Shown: positions 25,635 to 33,801 of the stretch, in pieces
How positions within the stretch are numbered: position 1 is the stretch's first letter
How the letters are laid out: the number at the start of each line of letters is the position of its first letter
Origin: Casp-actino8 sp039800005
Lineage (GTDB): Bacteria; Actinomycetota; Acidimicrobiia; Acidimicrobiales; Ilumatobacteraceae
Assembly (NCBI GenBank): GCA_039800005.1
Contig: JBDLRN010000010.1
Coordinates: 1-64,000 of the forward strand
Direction of reading: 5' to 3'
Length of the DNA: 64,000 nucleotides
The notes under the pieces: model-generated
What the model was told of the DNA's origin: nothing
The model's input: the letters and a program-made list of their open reading frames with translations, nothing else
The model's database searches: none
Made by a program: the position numbers and the translations under genes

Positions 25635-26489
25635 ATGTCCGAACTTCCACCGCCCGTCGTCAGCCGCTGCACTCGACACCCCGATCGTGCGACCGGTCGA
25701 TCGTGCACGCGTTGCGCCCGGCCCGCCTGCCCCGAGTGCCTCACGCCGGCAGCCGTCGGAAGCCTGTGCGCCGACTGCATTCGTCGCGCTCGACCCGACA
25801 CTGCGACGCGCGTCCGACACTGGAACGCCCGTCAACCGATCCTCGTGTCGCTCGTACTCATCGCCATGAACGTCGCCGTGTTCGTCTGGGTCGTCACCGG
25901 CGACGTGGGCGCGGCCGGTTTCGGAAGCCGGATCACACAGCGCGAATTCGACCTCGCGCTCAACCGCTACGTGGTGGAAGTGACCGGCGAGTGGTACCGG
26001 TTGGTCACGTCGGGATTCCTCCACTTCGGGATCCTGCACATCGCCATGAACATGTTGCTGCTCTACCAATTGGGCCAGATGCTCGAACCGGCCCTCGGTC
26101 GCATTCGTTTCGGTCTGTTGTACACGGCGTCGCTGCTCGGCGGTTCGCTCGGAGCGCTCGTGATCCAAGGTGATCAAGGTGGTCTGCACGGTGGCGCATC
26201 GGGTGCGGTCTTCGGACTCATGGCCGCCGCCGCCATCGGCATGCAACGTCGCGGCGTCAACGTGTTCCAGACCGGGATCGGCGCCGTGCTCGTGATCAAC
26301 CTGGTGCTCACGTTCACGATTCCCGGTATCTCGATCGGTGGCCACCTGGGTGGGGCCGTGGCGGGCGCCGTGTGCGGGGCCGTGATGTTGGCTCCGTCGT
26401 GGAAACCAGCTCCGGTGTGGGCGACCTACCTCGCGCCGATTGCCGTGGCCGTCGCCGCCGTGGTGGGCAGCGTGATCACCGTCGGCTGA
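25635..26489 (+). CDS. rhomboid-family intramembrane serine protease with N-terminal B-box-like zinc finger
   Basis: 284 residues. Residues ~8-45 contain a cysteine/histidine-rich finger (CTRHPDRATGRSCTRCARPACPECL, split here as Cx5-7H/Cx2Cx4CxxC, plus CADC) that may bind zinc. Residues ~65-280 carry about seven membrane segments. The rhomboid nucleophile is in HGGASGAVFGLM, the catalytic His in GGHLGGAVAG, and the early HIAMNM motif is present. Such enzymes cut membrane-protein helices. The start is uncertain: ATG 25635 gives a complete finger, while GTG 25620 in frame would add five residues. No ribosome site is obvious upstream; the 151-base gap before it shows nothing else I can name. Confidence 0.85.
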   Translation: MSELPPPVVSRCTRHPDRATGRSCTRCARPACPECLTPAAVGSLCADCIRRARPDTATRVRHWNARQPILVSLVLIAMNVAVFVWVVTGDVGAAGFGSRITQREFDLALNRYVVEVTGEWYRLVTSGFLHFGILHIAMNMLLLYQLGQMLEPALGRIRFGLLYTASLLGGSLGALVIQGDQGGLHGGASGAVFGLMAAAAIGMQRRGVNVFQTGIGAVLVINLVLTFTIPGISIGGHLGGAVAGAVCGAVMLAPSWKPAPVWATYLAPIAVAVAAVVGSVITVG

Positions 26490-26573
26490 CGAACGTCGAT
26501 CCCCGGCCCCGCTTCGCCACACCCCTCGTCTACGGTCGCGTCGACTTCCCCGTTCCTCCCGAACGGAGTTCCC

Positions 26574-26969
26574 ATGCCCTCTCCACTGCGCCTGCGGGCC
26601 GGGATCGATCCTCTGGTCGACCCGCGAGACATCGCCGACCTGGCCGCGGCCCTCATGTCGCCACGTGACCGGCTGCTGGTCTTCCTCGTCGACGGTTCGC
26701 TCGTCGGATCGCTGAGCGTGGCCGTCGATCTCGAACGCGACCGCATCGCCGATCTGTTCGCCATCGTCCACGACGCCACTCACGGCACCGACCTGCGCGG
26801 TCTGGTGCTCGCCGAACGTACGTCCTGGCCGCTCGATTTCTCCGATTCGATCGTCGCCGACGTGCTCGCCGCACCGCGTCACGGGTTGCGCATCGACGCC
26901 TGGATTCGTTTCGGAACGTTGTCAGCGTACGACGTGTGGCCGTTGCTCGGATCGGACGCGACGTCGTAG
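26574..26969 (+). CDS. conserved-looking hypothetical protein, 131 residues
   Basis: I do not recognise a family. The protein is acidic to neutral and soluble, with an alternating beta/helix pattern. RDRLLVFLVDGSLVGSLSVAVDL suggests two adjacent beta strands, followed by an Arg-Asp-rich helix (ERDRIADLFAIVHD) and a final helix. The start has GGAG four bases before the ATG (ACGGAGTTCCCATG), and a TACGGT hexamer lies about 40 bases upstream. Codon usage fits the neighbours. Its 3' end overlaps the convergent DUF4031 gene by 48 bases (26922-26969), both frames remaining open, which is unusual for this window. Confidence 0.6.
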   Translation: MPSPLRLRAGIDPLVDPRDIADLAAALMSPRDRLLVFLVDGSLVGSLSVAVDLERDRIADLFAIVHDATHGTDLRGLVLAERTSWPLDFSDSIVADVLAAPRHGLRIDAWIRFGTLSAYDVWPLLGSDATS

Positions 26970-27206
26970 GCCGGCGTCGCGCAAGATGCGCACCATGTCT
27001 CGGCTCGACACCTCACGCGCACCCGCCGCCAGGGCTCGATCCCGATACTCGTCCGGAAGGTCGTAGTGATCGTCGTGGAACGCACGACGCGACACACCGA
27101 GCGAGGCGGCGAATTCGTGCAGCTCGTCGAAGCTGACGTCACTCACCAGATGACACCAGTGCCGATCGCGGAACCACCAGTGCGAACCGTCGACGTAGAG
27201 AGTCAG
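26922..27206 (-). CDS. DUF4031 protein, apparent CTG start
   Basis: 94 residues if translation begins at CTG 27206-27204. The N-terminus then reads (L/M)TLYVDGSHWWFRDRHW followed by CHLVSDVSFDELHEFAASLG, which fits the DUF4031 layout (MTxYVDxxxW...HLxSDxxxDELHxFA). The conserved HYDLPDEYRDRALAAGA and SSRDMVRILRDAGL parts follow. The nearest ATG/GTG alternative, GTG at 27146, would remove the conserved first 20 residues. CTG shares two bases with the TGA of the upstream 39-residue gene, so re-initiation coupled to that stop is plausible. The function of the family is unknown. Confidence 0.72.
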   Translation of the reverse strand: MTLYVDGSHWWFRDRHWCHLVSDVSFDELHEFAASLGVSRRAFHDDHYDLPDEYRDRALAAGAREVSSRDMVRILRDAGLRRRVRSEQRPHVVR

Positions 27207-27322
27207 CGGCGACGCTCCGGACGCACTCGTACCGGAACCGGCTTGGGCCGGGCGCCGAGCAGACGCACACCGGCACCGATTCCCACGGCGGTTGCCACGA
27301 TGGTCACGATCCAGGACGCCAT
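27203..27322 (-). CDS. 39-residue single-pass membrane protein
   Basis: Too short for routine gene calling but well supported. TAGTTT (27334-27329) ends exactly six bases before the ATG at 27322, the leaderless spacing seen across this window, and the stop overlaps the CTG start of DUF4031. Residues 3-23 form a hydrophobic helix (SWIVTIVATAVGIGAG), followed by a basic, proline-rich tail with repeated Val/Arg pairs and a final RRR. A small membrane anchor or partner of the DUF4031 protein is a reasonable guess; no family is recognised. Confidence 0.6.
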   Translation of the reverse strand: MASWIVTIVATAVGIGAGVRLLGARPKPVPVRVRPERRR

Positions 27323-27328
27323 GCGATC

Positions 27329-27334
27329 AAACTA
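27329..27334 (-). promoter_or_regulatory. -10 hexamer TAGTTT for the 39-residue ORF
   Basis: TAGTTT on the minus strand at 27334-27329 leaves six bases (GATCGC) before the ATG at 27322. It is the main evidence that this tiny reading frame is expressed, as a leaderless message together with DUF4031. Confidence 0.55.
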
Positions 27335-27369
27335 CTCGCACCTGGTGCATCCGGCCGGTCGGACGACGA

Positions 27370-27594
27370 TCAGTGTGCGCATCCGCAACCGGTGCCACAA
27401 CCCCCACCGGCGCGTGGCGCGGGGGAGGCCGAAGACGGGCCGGCCGACGCACCGACCGAGGCGAACACCGACAACAGGCGCACGGCGCCGTCGTGTCCGG
27501 CCGGACAGGTGGCCGGTTCGTTGGCGGCCGACATGGAGCGGCGCTCCTCGAAGGTCGCGTCGCAGGTCTTGCAGCGGAACTCGTAGAGCGGCAT
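27370..27594 (-). CDS. FmdB-family zinc-ribbon protein
   Basis: 74 residues opening MPLYEFRCKTCDATFEERRSM, the standard FmdB start with the first CxxC; the second pair is degenerate (CPAGH). The tail is rich in Ala/Ser/Pro and ends with GGGCGTGCGCAH, a cluster of Cys and Gly also common in FmdB proteins. The family was first seen next to formamidase/acetamidase genes, but most members have no proven role. TACACT (27606-27601) ends six bases before the ATG, so the gene is likely leaderless and independent of the downstream small genes. Confidence 0.85.
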   Translation of the reverse strand: MPLYEFRCKTCDATFEERRSMSAANEPATCPAGHDGAVRLLSVFASVGASAGPSSASPAPRAGGGCGTGCGCAH

Positions 27595-27665
27595 GGGGTC
27601 AGTGTAGGTGTCCGATCGTGCCCGTGTAACTGTCCGATCGTGAACGCGTCTGCTTGACTGGTTCC

Positions 27666-27950
27666 ATGAGCTCGACCGACACACGGAGTCGTCCCGATGT
27701 CGATCTCGACCGGACCACCGAGACCGGCGAGCCCGCCCGCGCCCACATCGTGAAGGTCGGACCGGGCGAGAATGCGGCGGCCAAGATCCTGGAGGCCCGC
27801 GTGATGGGCACGCCGGTCGAGGCCCTGTGCGGTCACGTCTGGGTGCCGTCGCGCGACCCCAAGCAGTTGCCGGTCTGCGAGGAGTGTAAGAACGTCTACG
27901 AGATGTACCGCGCCTTCAACGATCGCCTGCGCGACACACCCGGTGACTGA
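27666..27950 (+). CDS. DUF3039 protein
   Basis: 94 residues typical of an actinobacterial family of unknown function: AHIVKVGPGENAAAKILEARVMGTPVEALCGHVWVPSRDP and then LPVCEECKNVYE (shown here as family landmarks GTPVEALCGHVWVP and LPVCEECK). The Cys of LCGHVW and the CEEC pair probably bind a metal. It starts at ATG 27666; a TTG four codons earlier is less likely. It is 20 bases upstream of a Nudix gene on the same strand. Not recognised beyond the family. Confidence 0.82.
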   Translation: MSSTDTRSRPDVDLDRTTETGEPARAHIVKVGPGENAAAKILEARVMGTPVEALCGHVWVPSRDPKQLPVCEECKNVYEMYRAFNDRLRDTPGD

Positions 27951-27970
27951 GTCGTGACGACTGACTCGCC

Positions 27971-28456
27971 GTGACCGACTCGTTGCGTATTCGGCCCGCC
28001 ACGCGCGCACTGATCCTCAGTCCGCGCCCGTCGGTGCTCCTCGTCCGTTTCGAGTTCCCGGCCGGCACTCGATGGGCCCTCCCCGGCGGTGGGATCGAGC
28101 CCGGCGAGGCGACCGCAGAGGCGCTCGCCCGCGAACTCCGCGAAGAAGTCGGGCTCCTCGCGCCGTCGATCGGTCCGCACATCTGGACTCGCGAACACCA
28201 CGTTCGCTTCCTCGACGGCAACTGGGACGGTCAACGCGAACAGATCCACCTGGTACGTGTCGACGACGAGTTCGAACCTTCTCCCGAACTCGACTGGGAG
28301 CAGCTTCGCCAGGAGTACCTCCACGAGATCCGATGGTGGACGCCGGACGAGTTGACGACGTCGTCGGCGAACTTCGCGCCCGTCGATCTGGCGCGACTCG
28401 TCGTCGACGTCGTCGAATCCGGACCTCCACCGGCTCCCATCGACGTTCGTCCGTGA
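27971..28456 (+). CDS. Nudix hydrolase
   Basis: 161 residues. The Nudix box is complete: GGGIEPGEATAEALARELREEVGL (landmarks GGGIEPGE and RELREEVG), giving a Mg-dependent pyrophosphohydrolase. RATRALILSP at the start and WTREHHVRFLDG/EQIHLVRV later fit members acting on nucleotides or related diphosphates. No cofactor-specific motif such as the NudC one is present, so the substrate is open. The start is GTG 27971, 20 bases after the DUF3039 stop, so the two may be co-transcribed; no ribosome site is evident. Confidence 0.83.
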   Translation: MTDSLRIRPATRALILSPRPSVLLVRFEFPAGTRWALPGGGIEPGEATAEALARELREEVGLLAPSIGPHIWTREHHVRFLDGNWDGQREQIHLVRVDDEFEPSPELDWEQLRQEYLHEIRWWTPDELTTSSANFAPVDLARLVVDVVESGPPPAPIDVRP

Positions 28457-28482
28457 CACGGACCTCGTTCTAGAGTCTCGCC

Positions 28483-29109
28483 GTGCCCGATTTGTCGTCC
28501 GTCGTCACCTTCGCCGTGGCCTCATTGGCACTACTGCTCATTCCCGGGCCGGCGGTGATCTACGTGTTGAACCGCAGCGTGTCGGACGGCCGCGAGATCG
28601 GGTTCGCCGCCGTGGCCGGCCTCGAACTCGGGAACGTGATGCACGTGATCGCGGCGTCGGCCGGACTGTCGGCCGTTCTCGCCACGTCGGCCACCGCGTT
28701 CAACGCCGTGAAGTGGTTGGGGGCCGGATATCTGATCTTCGTCGGACTGCGCACCTTGTTGGTGGCGCCGCGCGCGGTCGAGGGTGATCTGCCCACGACC
28801 ACGCGATCGCGCGCGTTCCGTCAAGGGGTGATCGTCAACACCCTCAATCCGAAAGTGGCTCTCTTCTTCTTGTCGTATCTGCCGCAGTTCATCGACGCCG
28901 ACAACGGAGCCGCCTGGAGTCAGTCGCTGGTGCTCGGAGCGATCTTCGTGGCGATCGGATTCGTGACCGATGGAACGTATGCCATCACGGCGAGTGCGTT
29001 GCGACAGGTGTTGTTGACGGGACGAACACTTCCCTTCGTGCAGAGGTACGTGGCCGGGACGGTGTTCGTGGCCCTCGGAGTGATGGCCTCCACCACCTCC
29101 CGCCACTAG
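28483..29109 (+). CDS. LysE/RhtB-family amino-acid exporter
   Basis: 208 residues with about six membrane segments. The family opening is present (FAVASLALLLIPGPAVIYVLNRSV), along with AAVAGLELGNVMHVIAASAGLSAVL, KWLGAGYLIFVGLRTL and FRQGVIVNTLNPKVALFFLSYLPQF (landmarks: PGPAV, GAGYLIFVG, NPKVALFFL). It exports amino acids or analogues such as homoserine lactones. The GTG at 28483 has TAGAGT (28471-28476) six bases upstream, so it is predicted leaderless. A stem-loop with a T-run follows its stop. Confidence 0.88.
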   Translation: MPDLSSVVTFAVASLALLLIPGPAVIYVLNRSVSDGREIGFAAVAGLELGNVMHVIAASAGLSAVLATSATAFNAVKWLGAGYLIFVGLRTLLVAPRAVEGDLPTTTRSRAFRQGVIVNTLNPKVALFFLSYLPQFIDADNGAAWSQSLVLGAIFVAIGFVTDGTYAITASALRQVLLTGRTLPFVQRYVAGTVFVALGVMASTTSRH

Positions 29110-29123
29110 GCGAGAAATCCGAC

Positions 29124-32100
29124 CTATCGCCAGTTTCTGGCGAGACTTTTCGACCCATACGGTGAATTTTCCTCACCAGATCCCCGCAGTGGAGCGATGT
29201 GGTCGGCGACGATGTTGATCACACCTTCGGCGCGCTGCAGACGGCCCCGCACGAGAAGTGACGAGGCCCCGCGCGCCACGGCCCGGAATCGCTTCCAACA
29301 CCCGACCGACACCACCACGTTGACGAGACCGGTCTCGTCTTCCAAGTTCATGAACGTGGTGCCCTGAGCGGTGGACGGTCGCTGACGGTGGGTCACCACT
29401 CCGGCCACCCACACTCGCTCGGCGTCGACCGTGGCCAGACGATCGGCGGTGACCACACCGAGTTCGTCGAGACGTGCCCGCAGGAACTGCGTGGGGTGTC
29501 CGGTGGGTGCGATTCCGGTGGCCCACAGATCGGCGATCGCTTCGTCGATCGGCTCCATCCCGGGTAGTCGAGGAACGTCGACCGCGGTGAGCACACCGGC
29601 CAGACGATCGGGCCGCGACTCGGCGGCCGCGCCGGCCATCCACAACGCCTCGCGACGCTGCACTCCCAGACATTCGGTGAAAGCACCGGCTGTCGAGAGC
29701 GCTTCGAGGTGTGCACGCGTGAGCGACGGAACACGACGTACCAGATCCTCGATCGACGCGTAATCGCCGTGGATACGACGTTCGTCGACGATGACGGTGG
29801 CGAGGTCGGAACCGACACCGCGCACGTCGGCGAGACCGAGGCGAACGGCGAATTCGCCATGACTCGCAGGATCGCGTTCGAGGCCGGCCCCGGCGGCCGA
29901 TGCCGCCAGATCAGGAGTGCGCACGACCACACCGTGCCGACGCGCGTCCTGCGCGAGCGAGTGAGGACTCCAGAAACCCATCGGCTGCGCGTTCAGCAGA
30001 CCGGCGTAGAAGGCCGCCGGATGATGCAACTTCAACCACGACGACGCGTACACCAGGTAGGCGAACGACACCGAGTGGCTCTCGGGGAATCCGTAGTTGG
30101 CGAAGGCGGCCATCTTGTCGAAGATCTCGTCGGCGATCGAGCCGGTGATCCCCCGCTCGGCCATTCCTTCGTACAGTCGATCGCGCAGACGTCGCATCCG
30201 TTCGGCACTGCGTTTGGAACCCATGGCCTGACGGAGTTGATCGGCTTCGGCCGGCGTGAACCCGGCCACGTCGATCGCCATCTGCATGAGCTGCTCCTGG
30301 AACAACGGCACACCCAAGGTCTTGCCGAGACTGTTCTCGAGCAACGGATGCAGATAGGTGATGGGCTCCTGTCCGTTGCGACGACGGATGTAGGGATGCA
30401 CCGAACCACCCTGGATGGGACCCGGACGAATGAGCGCGACCTCGACCACCAGGTCGTAGAAACGACGCGGTTTGAGACGCGGCAACGTGGCCATCTGCGC
30501 GCGTGACTCGATCTGGAACACACCCACGGTGTCGGCTCGGCACAACATGGCGTACACGTCGTCGTCCTGCGGAAGAGTGGCCAGATCGACGTCGATGCCC
30601 TCGGCCTCGCGAACGAGATCGACTGCACCGTGCAGAGCCGACAACATGCCGAGTCCGAGCAGATCGAACTTGACGAGGCCGGCCGCTGCGCAGTCGTCCT
30701 TGTCCCACTGCAGAACGCTGCGATCGCTCATGGTGGCCCATTCGACCGGACACACTTCGATGACCGGCCGGTCGCAGATCACCATGCCCCCCGAGTGGAT
30801 GCCGAGATGACGCGGCATGTCCTCGACTCGAGCGGCCAGTTCGAGAACGTCGGTGGGAATGTTGTGATCGGGTCGACCGTCGGGGCCGGTCTGTTCGACC
30901 ACTTTCTGCACCCGTCCCCAGCGATCGATCTGTTTCGACCAGGCGTCCTGTTGGCCGGGCGCGTAACCGAGTGCTCGGGCCATGTCGCGCACGGCGGAAC
31001 GGGCGCGATACGTGATGACGTTGGCCACCTGCGCGGTGTGATGACGGCCGTAGCGCTCGTAGACGTACTGGATGACTTCTTCACGTCGTCCGCTCTCGAT
31101 GTCGAGGTCGATGTCGGGCGGTCCGTCGCGTTCGGGCGAGAGAAACCGTTCGAACAACAGTCCGAGCGACACTGCATCGGCCTTGGTGATGCCGAGCGAG
31201 TAGCACACGGCACTGTTGGCCGCGCTCCCCCGCCCTTGGCAATAGATGTCGGAGCGCAGACAGAACTGCACGATGTCCCAGACCACGAGGAAGTAGCCGG
31301 CGAAGCCGAGGGCTTCGATCACCGACAGTTCGTGATCGACCGCGCGCCAGGCCCGTGCCCGCAGACTCAGATCTTCACCGGCGGCCGGCCGCTGGCCGTA
31401 TCGGCGGATCGCCCCCTCCTCGGCGAGACGACGTAGGAACTGCATCTCGGTGAGACCGTCGGGACACGGATACGGCGGCAGATTCGGTGCGACGAGGGAC
31501 AGGTCGAACGCCGCCGTTCGTCCGATCTCGGCGGCGGTCTCGACCACCCCGGGGTAGCGCGCGAAACGCCGCATCTGCTCGTCACCGCTGCGCAGATGAG
31601 TGGTTCCCGACACCGGCAGCCACGGATCGGCCTCGGCCAGACTGGCCCGACGACGCACGGCGGCCAGAGCCGTGGCCAGACGACGTTCGGCTGGCGTGGC
31701 GTAGCGAACGTCGGTGGCGGCCACACAGCGAAGGTCGTGACGACCGGCCATCTCGGCCAGGGCGTCGTTGCGCGCCGAGTCGAGTGGGTCGCCGTGATCC
31801 CAGAGTTCGACGAGCAGTCGATCGCGTCCGAAGAAGTCGGCGAGTTCGCGCAACTCGCGCGTCGCGGCGGCCGGTCCGTCGTCGGCGAGAGCACGCGGCA
31901 CGACTCCGTCGTGCGTCCCGGTGAGCACCCACCATCGACCACGCCCTTCGGCGGCCAGATCGTCGATCGTGCAACGCGGTGCGTTCTTGGATCCGTTCAA
32001 CTGCGCCAGACTGATCGCACGCGCGAGACGCGCGTAGCCATCGGGTCCGTCGGCGAGCACCACGAGATTGCGTTCGCCGCCTCGGTGTTGCACGACGAGT

Positions 32101-32477
32101 TCGGCCCCGAACACCGTGGGCAGGCCGACGACGCGTGCCGCTTCGGCGAACCGCACGATGCCGTACAAGCCGTTGCGGTCGGTGAGGGCGAGCGCGGTCA
32201 GGTCGAGGCGATCGGCTTCGGCGACCAGAGCGTCGGGATCGGACGCTCCGTCGAGGAACGAGAAATTCGAATGGCAGTGCAGTTCGGCGTACGGGGTGCG
32301 CGAGCGGATGCGGGGCGCCGTGGGCGCGACGTCAGGACGGGCCGTACTCGGCGGCGAGTCGGAGCGAACCGGCACCGAGCCGTGGTGGGCACGACCCGAC
32401 AGACGGGCCTCGAGTTCGGCCCAGGTGGAGGGACCCTGCATCCCCCACGAACCTGACGAACCCCCTGACCGAGCCAT
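29124..32477 (-). CDS. dnaE2: error-prone DNA polymerase III alpha subunit DnaE2
   Basis: 1117 residues. PHP domain near residue 65 (YAELHCHSNFSFLDGASDP), polymerase palm with PPDIDLDIESGRREEV carrying the catalytic aspartates, PGPIQGGSVHPYIRRRNGQ, then GSKRSAERMRR and the helix-hairpin-helix region. An OB-fold sits at the C-terminus (VWVAGVVTHRQRP, FMNLEDETGLVNVVV). The length and the RDRLYEGMAERGI stretch fit DnaE2, the SOS mutasome polymerase used for lesion bypass and induced mutagenesis. TAATCT (32489-32484) ends six bases before the ATG and a LexA box lies directly upstream. ImuA' and ImuB are encoded 2-4.5 kb away, not adjacent. Confidence 0.95.
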   Translation of the reverse strand: MARSGGSSGSWGMQGPSTWAELEARLSGRAHHGSVPVRSDSPPSTARPDVAPTAPRIRSRTPYAELHCHSNFSFLDGASDPDALVAEADRLDLTALALTDRNGLYGIVRFAEAARVVGLPTVFGAELVVQHRGGERNLVVLADGPDGYARLARAISLAQLNGSKNAPRCTIDDLAAEGRGRWWVLTGTHDGVVPRALADDGPAAATRELRELADFFGRDRLLVELWDHGDPLDSARNDALAEMAGRHDLRCVAATDVRYATPAERRLATALAAVRRRASLAEADPWLPVSGTTHLRSGDEQMRRFARYPGVVETAAEIGRTAAFDLSLVAPNLPPYPCPDGLTEMQFLRRLAEEGAIRRYGQRPAAGEDLSLRARAWRAVDHELSVIEALGFAGYFLVVWDIVQFCLRSDIYCQGRGSAANSAVCYSLGITKADAVSLGLLFERFLSPERDGPPDIDLDIESGRREEVIQYVYERYGRHHTAQVANVITYRARSAVRDMARALGYAPGQQDAWSKQIDRWGRVQKVVEQTGPDGRPDHNIPTDVLELAARVEDMPRHLGIHSGGMVICDRPVIEVCPVEWATMSDRSVLQWDKDDCAAAGLVKFDLLGLGMLSALHGAVDLVREAEGIDVDLATLPQDDDVYAMLCRADTVGVFQIESRAQMATLPRLKPRRFYDLVVEVALIRPGPIQGGSVHPYIRRRNGQEPITYLHPLLENSLGKTLGVPLFQEQLMQMAIDVAGFTPAEADQLRQAMGSKRSAERMRRLRDRLYEGMAERGITGSIADEIFDKMAAFANYGFPESHSVSFAYLVYASSWLKLHHPAAFYAGLLNAQPMGFWSPHSLAQDARRHGVVVRTPDLAASAAGAGLERDPASHGEFAVRLGLADVRGVGSDLATVIVDERRIHGDYASIEDLVRRVPSLTRAHLEALSTAGAFTECLGVQRREALWMAGAAAESRPDRLAGVLTAVDVPRLPGMEPIDEAIADLWATGIAPTGHPTQFLRARLDELGVVTADRLATVDAERVWVAGVVTHRQRPSTAQGTTFMNLEDETGLVNVVVSVGCWKRFRAVARGASSLLVRGRLQRAEGVINIVADHIAPLRGSGEENSPYGSKSLARNWR
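29127..29150 (+). terminator. stem-loop with T-run after the LysE gene
   Basis: Stem TCGCCAG (29127-29133), loop TTT, stem CTGGCGA (29137-29143), then GACTTTT. This is the most intrinsic-terminator-like element in the window for the plus strand. It lies inside the last codons of the convergent dnaE2 gene. Confidence 0.55.
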
Positions 32478-32490
32478 GGGGCGAGATTAT

Positions 32491-32504
32491 CGAACATATG
32501 TTCG
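32491..32504. promoter_or_regulatory. LexA (SOS) box of dnaE2
   Basis: CGAACATATGTTCG matches the actinobacterial/Bacillus LexA consensus CGAACN4GTTCG; with flanks, 32489-32506 is an 18-base perfect palindrome. It begins one to two bases upstream of the -10 hexamer, so LexA would block the promoter until DNA damage. Confidence 0.93.
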
Positions 32505-32518
32505 ATCGGCCAGAGCGC

Positions 32519-33697
32519 CTAATCCAGGGCGCGAAGGACGTCGGCGACCACGTCGTCGGTGTGCTCGAGACCACAGCTCATCCGCACCGTGCCCGGGGTG
32601 ATCCCGGCCGCCGCCAACTCCTCGGGCGTCAGCCCGGCGTGGGTGGTCGACGCCGGATGGGTCACCAGGGTCTCGGGGCCGCCCATCGACGTGGCCACCC
32701 GACACAACTGCACCGCTCCCACGAATCGAGCCCCGGCTTCGAATCCACCGGCCAACTCGAACGACAGCACTCCCCCGAACTGCGCGTACTGGCGCCGTCC
32801 GAGGTCGTACTGCGGATGCGACTCGAGTCGAGGGTGACGCACCCACGACACCGCACGGCGCGCCTCGAGTGCTCGGCCGACCGCGATCGCCGTCTGCTCC
32901 TGCTGACGCAACCGCGGACCGAGAGTGCGCAGACCGCGCAGACCGTTCATCGCATCGAACGGTGACGCGCACGCGCCTTGCAACACCGCAAAACCCCACA
33001 GCGCGTCGATGAGATCGCGCTCACCGGCCACCACACCGAGAGTCGCGTCGTTGTGCCCCGCCATCGCTTTGGTGGCCGAATGGATCACCAACTGCACACC
33101 GTGTTCGAGCGGCCGCACGCCGAGCGGAGTGGCCAAGGTGGAATCGACCGCGGTGATCGGGCCTTTGATCGCGCCCAACTCGTCGAGGTCGACCAGATCG
33201 AGCAAGGGATTGGCCGGCGTCTCGGCGAGCACCAGCATCGTGCGACCGGGAATCACCGCGTCGGCGAACGCACCGGGCCGAGTCGCGTCGACGAACGTGA
33301 CGTCGATGCCGAAACGCGGACACACACCGGCGAGCAACTGGGTGGTACCGCCGTAGGCCTGCTTCTGCGCCACCACGTGATCGCCCTTGCTGCACAGGCC
33401 GAGCACCACTCCGGTGATGGCTCCCATTCCCGAGGCGAAGGCGCGCGCCGCCTCGGCTCCCTCGAGTCCGGCCACGGCCTCTTCGAAGGCGTTGACGGTG
33501 GGATTGCCATGACGGCTGTAGAACTCGGCGGCCCGGGACGAGTGGGCCAGGCGCTGACCGTCGGCCAGCGAGTCGATCTCGAAGGTGGTCGACGCCCACA
33601 GCACAGGGGCGAGGGCTCGCACTCCTGGCGTGCGGCCACCCCGCACCGCCCGCGTCTCGGGATGTTGCTCGTCCCCTGTGGTCACCGCACCAGTCAA
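32519..33697 (-). CDS. Cys/Met metabolism PLP-dependent enzyme (cystathionine gamma-lyase/methionine gamma-lyase-like)
   Basis: 392 residues. The fold-type I PLP family is clear: TRAVRGGRTPGVRALAPVLW, YSRHGNPTVNAFEEAVAGLEG, AFASGMGAITGVVLGL, AVDSTLATPLGVRPLEHG with the PLP-binding Asp, and HSATKAMAGHNDATLG with the Schiff-base Lys. SMGGPETLVTHPASTTHAGLT (landmarks GGPETLV and THPAS) closes the active site. It cleaves or forms C-S bonds in cysteine/methionine metabolism; the sequence does not decide between gamma-lyase and gamma-synthase, though absence of a partner acylase favours a lyase. The start is TTG 33697 or GTG 33685. It lies between the two mutasome units. Confidence 0.86.
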   Translation of the reverse strand: MTGAVTTGDEQHPETRAVRGGRTPGVRALAPVLWASTTFEIDSLADGQRLAHSSRAAEFYSRHGNPTVNAFEEAVAGLEGAEAARAFASGMGAITGVVLGLCSKGDHVVAQKQAYGGTTQLLAGVCPRFGIDVTFVDATRPGAFADAVIPGRTMLVLAETPANPLLDLVDLDELGAIKGPITAVDSTLATPLGVRPLEHGVQLVIHSATKAMAGHNDATLGVVAGERDLIDALWGFAVLQGACASPFDAMNGLRGLRTLGPRLRQQEQTAIAVGRALEARRAVSWVRHPRLESHPQYDLGRRQYAQFGGVLSFELAGGFEAGARFVGAVQLCRVATSMGGPETLVTHPASTTHAGLTPEELAAAGITPGTVRMSCGLEHTDDVVADVLRALD

Positions 33698-33745
33698 CCA
33701 AATGACCCTCGAATCGGTGGCCCCGATTCCGGGGGATGGAGGTCG

Positions 33746-33762
33746 TCCGGAAAATTTCCGGA
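33746..33762. promoter_or_regulatory. 17-base perfect palindrome in the divergent promoter region
   Basis: TCCGGAAA-A-TTTCCGGA, perfect eight-base arms around one central base, in the 104-base gap between the divergent PLP enzyme and response-regulator genes. It does not match LexA or the CTGAY sites. A regulator, possibly the neighbouring OmpR-type protein, may bind it. Confidence 0.55.
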
Positions 33763-33801
33763 AAAGCGCGAGACCACCACGATCGGCGACTCGGGACCGG
33801 C

